64,000 bases of DNA from Elusimicrobia bacterium GWD2_63_28 (GTDB lineage: Bacteria > Elusimicrobiota > Elusimicrobia > Elusimicrobiales > UBA9959): the NCBI GenBank assembly GCA_001799895.1, contig MGUI01000035.1, positions 33,015-97,014 of the forward strand, read 5' to 3'. Position 1 is the stretch's first letter; each line of letters starts with the position of its first letter. A model generated the notes under the pieces. The model did no database searches and was not told the DNA's origin. It was given only the letters and a program-made list of their open reading frames with translations. The translations under genes and the position numbers were made by a program. Below, piece by piece: positions 59,476-64,000 of this stretch.

Positions 59476-61486
59476 ATACCTGCTGCATTACAGCGTAATC
59501 CTGGCCTGGGCGCTGAACCTCTATTTCCTCGCCCGCTTCGCCCTGGACTGGAAGAACAGGGAGCAGGCCCCGCTTAAAGCGCTGCTGGCGCTGGCCGCGG
59601 TGGCCGTGCCTGCCACGCTCCTGGCCGCCCTGCTGCCGCCGCGCGGCGGCTATGACAACAACCACGATTTCATGTGCCTGGGCACTACGTTCTTCACCAG
59701 CCGCCCGCTGGTCTGGCCGCTGTTCAAGGAATACTCCCCGCTCTTCACCGACGGCATCACCGACGTCCTCAGCGGCCGCTCGCTGCAGGCCGTGCTCTGG
59801 AAGAACCGCCTGCTCCCCCTCCTGTCGATGTTCGTTTTCTTCGGGGGGCTGCGCCGGCTCGGCGCGAGCCTCGCTGTCAGCGCTGGCGGCACGGCCCTGC
59901 TGTTCTTCAACTTCCTGTCCCCGCTCAACGCCTCTTCCTTTTCCACCACCTCCTCCAACATGCTCATCTGGCTGCTGGCGCTGCTGGCGCTGTTCGACGC
60001 TCACGCCGCGAAGAGCCTGGGCGCGCGCAGCCTGGCCTGGATACTCAGTTCCTCCCTGCTGGTGGCCGCCGCCCGCTTCGAGTTCCTGCCCGCCAGCCTT
60101 TTCATCCTCGCCGCCGTGCTGTACGCCAAGCCGGCAGGAGAGCGCAAGGCGCTGCTCAGGCCCGCGAACCTGCTGCTGATAGCCGCCGGAGCCTGCCTGC
60201 TCGCGCTCTGGTCGGCCCGGGCCCTGGCCCCCGGCCCGGCGCGGCAATTGAACAGTTCCTTCAGGCCGGCGGCCAATTTCGCCGCGCAGCTGGGCACGCA
60301 CAACCTGGCCATTCTCGCCGGGCAAAGGCCCCGGGAAGACAGCGGCGCGCTCCAGCGGGACGAGCCCGAAGCCGCGCCTGCCGCGGCGGCCCTGGCCTGG
60401 CTCTTCCTCCTGGTTTCCGCCGCCGGCATCCTGCTGGGGGCCCTGGGCGGCGGCGGAAGAAGCCCCGGCCTGGCGGTCCCCCTCTTCCTTTGGATATTTT
60501 ATTTTTCGGCTATCTACGGGCCGCCGGACTTTTACCCGCTGCACTTCATGCGGCACCACCTCTATTTCCTTGTGCCGCTGGCCTATTTATTTACGCTGGG
60601 GCTGGCCGGTTTTGAAAGCGCGGCCGCGCGCCTCGGGCGGAGCGGGGCCTTCGCCGTCCTCCTGGCCGTCCTGGCCGCGGCTTACGCCGGGCTGAACGCT
60701 AAGACGGCGCTGGCCTTCAACGGGGAATTGCGGACCAACGACAGGGAGCTGGCCCTGCTGCTGGAGGCGCAGCGCAGGTGGGAGCCCGGCTGCCTGGCGG
60801 TCCACCCCAAGCTGCGCCACGACGGGACCAGGGCGGACCTGATCGCCAAGTATTTCCCGGTCCTGTCCAACTGCGCGGCGGCCACGGCGGCTTGCGCTCT
60901 GAAGTATGTATCCCCGGAGCCTTACATTTTCCCGGGCGCGGTCCATGACCCGCTGGCCCGCCGGGCGCTGGAGCCGGGAGAGGGCGCGCCCTGGCGCACC
61001 GCGTCGTTCAACCACGCCTTTTACACGATACTGGGCAGGCAGCCGGGCAATACGGGGATGCGGGAGACGGACGCGCCCGTGCCGCTGACCATAGGTTTTT
61101 TCAGGATGGGCCGGGAGGGCCGCGACAGGGCTTTCCTGGACTCGGCGGCCGGGGCCTGCGCCTTCAGCGCCGGCGACCACGCCGAGGCAAACCGCAGGTT
61201 CAGGAGCGCCGCGGCGGCGGACCCCTCCTGCCTTAACTGCAAGTATTTCCTGGCGGCTACCGAAGCCGCCCTGGGCAGGCCCGAACCGGCTGAAGAACTG
61301 CTGAAAAAAATAGACGCCGCCGCGGCCGGGGCCCTGACGCCCGCCCACCGTGAACTTGTGCGCGCCCTGGCGGCGCGAGACCTGGACAGGGCGGCCGCCC
61401 TGGCCGGGGAATTATGGTCCCGGGACCCGGATTTCTTCCTGAGGGAGAATTTCGCGGCGGGGATACGACCCCGCGGCCGCCCCTGA
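59468..61486 (+). CDS. Polytopic membrane protein with GT-C-like core and C-terminal repeat region
   Basis: 672 aa. About 11 helices over residues 5-420, an early loop with YDNNHDFMCLGT, then a soluble C-terminal region (about 430-672) rich in Ala with TPR-like units (ACAFSAGDHAEANRRFRSAAAADPSCLNCKYFLAATEAAL). It resembles GT-C glycosyltransferases but the acidic catalytic motif is not obvious. It overlaps the GT2 gene by 8 bp, so it belongs to the same pathway. Confidence 0.65.
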   Translation: MIEYLLHYSVILAWALNLYFLARFALDWKNREQAPLKALLALAAVAVPATLLAALLPPRGGYDNNHDFMCLGTTFFTSRPLVWPLFKEYSPLFTDGITDVLSGRSLQAVLWKNRLLPLLSMFVFFGGLRRLGASLAVSAGGTALLFFNFLSPLNASSFSTTSSNMLIWLLALLALFDAHAAKSLGARSLAWILSSSLLVAAARFEFLPASLFILAAVLYAKPAGERKALLRPANLLLIAAGACLLALWSARALAPGPARQLNSSFRPAANFAAQLGTHNLAILAGQRPREDSGALQRDEPEAAPAAAALAWLFLLVSAAGILLGALGGGGRSPGLAVPLFLWIFYFSAIYGPPDFYPLHFMRHHLYFLVPLAYLFTLGLAGFESAAARLGRSGAFAVLLAVLAAAYAGLNAKTALAFNGELRTNDRELALLLEAQRRWEPGCLAVHPKLRHDGTRADLIAKYFPVLSNCAAATAACALKYVSPEPYIFPGAVHDPLARRALEPGEGAPWRTASFNHAFYTILGRQPGNTGMRETDAPVPLTIGFFRMGREGRDRAFLDSAAGACAFSAGDHAEANRRFRSAAAADPSCLNCKYFLAATEAALGRPEPAEELLKKIDAAAAGALTPAHRELVRALAARDLDRAAALAGELWSRDPDFFLRENFAAGIRPRGRP

Positions 61487-61511
61487 GGCCCATTGCCCTG
61501 CCCCCTCCTAA

Positions 61512-61517
61512 TATAAT
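61512..61517 (+). promoter_or_regulatory. -10 box before the HIT gene
   Basis: TATAAT lies 12 bp before the ATG at 61530; expected leader about 5-6 nt and no ribosome-binding site. Confidence 0.5.
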
Positions 61518-61529
61518 AAAATATAGCCA

Positions 61530-61871
61530 ATGCCGGATTGTATTTTCTGTAAGATAGCGTCCGGGGAAATAAACGCCAAGGTCGTTTACGATGACGCGGA
61601 CACCGTGGCCTTCCTGGATCTTAACCCGCAGGCTCCCACGCACGCCCTGATAGTACCGCGCCGGCACATAGACCGGCTCACGGCGGCGCAGGAGGGAGAC
61701 GCAGAGCTGCTGGGCAAGCTGCAGCTGACGGCCGCCAGGGTGGCTAAAGTTTTGAAGGTAGAAGGCGCGTTCCGCCTGGTAATGAACAACGGCAAGGGCG
61801 CGGGGCAGTCGGTGGACCATCTCCACTATCACCTGCTCGCCGGCAGGAAGCTGCTGTGGCCCCCCGGCTAA
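61530..61871 (+). CDS. HIT-family nucleotide hydrolase (HinT-like)
   Basis: 113 aa dimeric hydrolase of nucleoside phosphoramidates. N-terminal zinc-type motif DCIFCKIASGEI, the FLDLNPQAPTHALIVPRRHI strand, and the histidine triad HLHYHLL near residue 98. Full length for HinT. It lies just upstream of rpsU-dnaG-rpoD. Confidence 0.95.
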   Translation: MPDCIFCKIASGEINAKVVYDDADTVAFLDLNPQAPTHALIVPRRHIDRLTAAQEGDAELLGKLQLTAARVAKVLKVEGAFRLVMNNGKGAGQSVDHLHYHLLAGRKLLWPPG

Positions 61872-61908
61872 ATTTTCAAGTTTACATACCCAAAGGGTGG
61901 TGATTTGA

Positions 61909-62100
61909 GTGGTATTTATAAAAGTCAGAGACGAAGAATCGATAGAAGAAGCTCTCAGGCGTTTCAAGCACGACTGCGAGCGCAACGGCATCCTCAAGGA
62001 AATAAAGCGCCGCGAGCATTACGTAACGCCCGCCATGAAGCGCAAGATAAAGTCCCAGGAAGCCCGCCGCAAAGTCCGCAAGGGCAGACGGTCTTACTGA
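61909..62100 (+). CDS. rpsU: 30S ribosomal protein S21
   Basis: 63 aa, small basic subunit protein. GTG start with GGTGGTGA upstream; sequence FIKVRDEESIEEALRRFKHDC, then a very basic tail KRKIKSQEARRKVRKGRR. First gene of the macromolecular-synthesis cluster with dnaG and rpoD. Confidence 0.96.
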   Translation: MVFIKVRDEESIEEALRRFKHDCERNGILKEIKRREHYVTPAMKRKIKSQEARRKVRKGRRSY

Positions 62101-62112
62101 GCAGCCCGCTAA

Positions 62113-62150
62113 CAAAAAGCCGCGCGGGCCACGGTCCGCGCGGCTTTTTG
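62113..62150 (+). terminator. Terminator of rpsU
   Basis: A 15-bp stem (62113-62127 with 62136-62150) with an 8-nt loop contains A5 and T5 tracts. It would limit read-through from rpsU into dnaG. Confidence 0.9.
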
Positions 62151-62176
62151 CCTATTTTCGCGCGCGCGTATATAAT
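62148..62176 (+). promoter_or_regulatory. Candidate dnaG promoter overlapping the rpsU terminator
   Basis: TTGCCT (62148-62153), 17 bp, TATAAT (62171-62176). The ATG at 62180 is only three bases after the -10, so either the upstream TATATA register is used or some transcripts begin at or inside the first codon. No ribosome-binding site is present. Confidence 0.45.
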
Positions 62177-62179
62177 CTA

Positions 62180-63919
62180 ATGGCCTCGTCACCGATCGTA
62201 GAACTTATCAGGGAGAAACTGGACATCATCGAGATCGTCCGGGAGTACGTGCCGTCCCTGAAGAGGGCGGGGCGCAACTACAAGGCCAACTGCCCCTTCC
62301 ACAACGAGAAGACCCCCTCCTTCACCGTGAACCCGGACAAGAAGATCTTCTTCTGCTTCGGCTGCAGCTCGGGCGGGGACATCTTCAAGTTCGTGATGGA
62401 CATCGAGGGCCTCTCCTTTCCCGAGGCCGTGCGCAAGCTGGCGCTGAAGGCCGGCGTGGAATACGGCGACGAGCGCGCCCACCACATCTCCCCCGAAGAC
62501 AAAGAGCGGCTGGACCTCAAGAAACTGATGACCGCGGCCGCCGCCTTCTACCACAAGGCCCTCTTTTCCCCCGCCGGCGAGAAAGCCAGGCTGTACCTGG
62601 GCGAGCGCCGCCTCAGCAAGACCACCGTGGAAAAATTCGAGCTGGGCTGGGCCCCGGCCGGCGGCTCGGCCATGATGGAAGAGCTGCAGGCGAAGGGCTG
62701 GAGTTCCGACCTGGCGCTGAAGGCCGGCCTGATAACCGAGCGCGAAGGCGGCCGGGTGGCCGACACCTTCCGCGGGCGCATCATGTTCCCGATCCGCAAC
62801 CAGTCCGGCGAGACCATAGCCTTCGGCGGCCGCGTGCTGGACCCCGAGGGCATCCCCAAATATCTCAACTCTCCCGAAACGCCGCTCTTCTCCAAGCGCA
62901 AGACCCTTTACGGCCTGCACGAGGCGCTGCCGCAGATACGCCGCACCGGCCGCCTGCTGCTGCTGGAAGGCTACATGGACGTGATCGGCGCGCACCAGCA
63001 CGGCGTGGACTGGGCCGTGGCCCCGCTGGGCACCAACCTTACGCTGGAGCATTCCGGCATCATCCGCCGCTACGCCAAGGACACGGTGGTAATGTTCGAC
63101 GACGACCGCGCCGGCATACAGGCCTCGGTAAAGGCCGCCGAAACTTTCATGGAGTCGGGGCTGTACGTGCGCCTGGCCAGCCTCGACAACGGCCTGGACC
63201 CGGACGAATACCTCAACGAGCACGGCCGCGAGGAGTTCGAGAAGAAGCTGGCCGCCGCGGCGGACCCGCTGGATTTCCGGATGAACCTGTTCTTCAAGAA
63301 CAAGCCCTCCCCCACCGCCCAGGAGAAGGCGCAGGCCATAGCCCTGCTGCTGGAGACCGTGGCGCGCCAGGGCGACGAGATCCTCAAGAGCGAGTGGGTC
63401 AAGAACCTCGCCACCCGCTTCGGCGTGGAGCAGGACTCCGTCCTCAAGCAGCTCAGGAAGACCGCGCTGGCCCTGCCCCGCGAGGCCCCGCGCAAGCAGG
63501 CGCCCCCCCTCGCGATGCCGCAGATGGAGAAGGGCTACATCCAGCTGCTGCTGCGCGACCCGGCGCTGATAGAGCAGTCCTCCGCCCTGGAGCCCGAAGA
63601 TTTTTCCAGCCCGCTGGCGCGCACCCTCTTCGCCGCCCTGCGCGCCCTGCCGCCCGAAGCCAGGCCCAAGGCCCCCGCCGCGCTGGCGCAGCAGTACCCG
63701 GAGCATTCCTCCCTGGTGCTGGAGCTCGCCGTGACCGACCTGGGGGGCCCCGACGCCTCCGCCGGCCGCGACGCCGCCGGCGCGGTGCGCATGCTCAAAC
63801 GCTTTTCCGCGGAGAGGCGCCTGAAGGAACTCAAGGCCCTCCCCTCGATGGACCCGCAGCAGCTGCAGGAGTACAGCCGGCTCATGCTGGAACTGAAATC
63901 CTCGGTTAAAGACAGGTAG
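62180..63919 (+). CDS. dnaG: DNA primase
   Basis: Makes RNA primers at the replication fork. 579 aa. CHC2 zinc ribbon with C38, H41, C59 and C62 (KANCPFHNEKTPSF...FFCFGCSSGGD), the RNA-polymerase-like TOPRIM core with LLLEGYMDVIGAHQHGV and VMFDDDRAGIQA, then a helicase-interacting C-terminal helical domain from about residue 450. Normal length. Confidence 0.98.
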   Translation: MASSPIVELIREKLDIIEIVREYVPSLKRAGRNYKANCPFHNEKTPSFTVNPDKKIFFCFGCSSGGDIFKFVMDIEGLSFPEAVRKLALKAGVEYGDERAHHISPEDKERLDLKKLMTAAAAFYHKALFSPAGEKARLYLGERRLSKTTVEKFELGWAPAGGSAMMEELQAKGWSSDLALKAGLITEREGGRVADTFRGRIMFPIRNQSGETIAFGGRVLDPEGIPKYLNSPETPLFSKRKTLYGLHEALPQIRRTGRLLLLEGYMDVIGAHQHGVDWAVAPLGTNLTLEHSGIIRRYAKDTVVMFDDDRAGIQASVKAAETFMESGLYVRLASLDNGLDPDEYLNEHGREEFEKKLAAAADPLDFRMNLFFKNKPSPTAQEKAQAIALLLETVARQGDEILKSEWVKNLATRFGVEQDSVLKQLRKTALALPREAPRKQAPPLAMPQMEKGYIQLLLRDPALIEQSSALEPEDFSSPLARTLFAALRALPPEARPKAPAALAQQYPEHSSLVLELAVTDLGGPDASAGRDAAGAVRMLKRFSAERRLKELKALPSMDPQQLQEYSRLMLELKSSVKDR

Positions 63920-63938
63920 AGACTACAGGAGACAACGA

Positions 63939-64000
63939 ATGGCACAGCCCAAGAAAGCTTTACGCGACCTGGTGGAACTCGGCAAGGAGCACGGCTACAT
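63939..64000 (+). CDS. rpoD: Primary sigma factor RpoD, start only (cut by the window end)
   Basis: Only 20 complete codons (MAQPKKALRDLVELGKEHGY) are inside the window. LVELGKEHGY matches sigma-70 region 1.1, and the position after rpsU-dnaG is the conserved one for rpoD. CAGGAGAC precedes the ATG. Confidence 0.85.
   Translation, partial: MAQPKKALRDLVELGKEHGY

Noticed and set aside
1..64000. CRISPR arrays, rRNA genes, prophage or integrase modules
   Set aside because: No regularly spaced direct repeats, no rRNA-like sequence and no phage or integrase proteins are present; the only mobile-type sequence is the MITE-like element.

Overview
The window is GC-rich (roughly two thirds G+C by eye), densely coded DNA from a Gram-negative bacterium. 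A TolC-type channel, a TonB-dependent receptor and other outer-membrane barrels, a type IV pilus system and a hydrogenase-maturation set all point that way. Many TPR proteins, two clostripain-type peptidases and a single conspicuous major pilin would fit an Elusimicrobiota-like or other deep-branching, mostly uncultivated lineage. That placement is inference from gene content only.

Layout. 1-4.6 kb: M28 peptidase (5' end outside the window), mscL, metG and an M15-type peptidase. 4.7-14.3 kb, all on the minus strand, is a metal block. A cobalamin riboswitch precedes a BtuB-like receptor. A NikR operator/promoter then precedes nikR, an outer-membrane protein, a NicO-type permease, a small Cys/His secreted protein and a CzcCBA-type RND efflux system. 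14.5-15.9 kb: clostripain-family peptidase. 16.0-22.4 kb, minus strand: hypC-hypD-lysR-hypE-membrane protein-hypF. 22.6-27.8 kb: tRNA-Leu, tRNA-Tyr, pilD, pilA, tRNA-Ser, smpB, a barrel protein and pilB. 27.9-43.4 kb is a run of about 16 minus-strand genes, often overlapping: rdgB, a sensor kinase, LysM-FecR, TPR, a degenerate THEP1-like protein, murC, rsmA, a GT2, an M24 peptidase, lemA, an M48 protease, efp, a HAD hydrolase, a secreted protein, a subtilase and a DUF192 protein.

43.4-50.8 kb, plus strand: a large TPR protein, a second clostripain paralogue, a MITE-like element, a squalene/phytoene synthase, dcd and another TPR protein. 50.8-51.7 kb: rplM-rpsI. 52.0-56.1 kb: a hypothetical gene, an intact UshA-type nucleotidase, a degenerate UshA paralogue and a degenerate class B acid-phosphatase-like protein. 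56.1-61.5 kb: a glycan/glycosyltransferase locus. 61.5-64 kb: a HIT protein, then the macromolecular-synthesis cluster rpsU-dnaG-rpoD, with rpoD cut by the window end.

The most interesting items are five. (1) A 113-bp MITE-like element with 27-bp inverted repeats sits between TA dinucleotides; it supplies the last base of one gene's stop codon and the start codon of the next. (2) A NikR operator lies across the -10, ribosome-binding site and start codon of nikR at the head of a seven-gene metal operon. (3) A three-gene phosphoesterase operon has only one member that keeps its catalytic residues. (4) Several genes have -10 boxes 6-9 nt before the start codon and no Shine-Dalgarno sequence, implying leaderless mRNAs. 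(5) A THEP1-type NTPase with a ruined P-loop is wedged in the murC operon.
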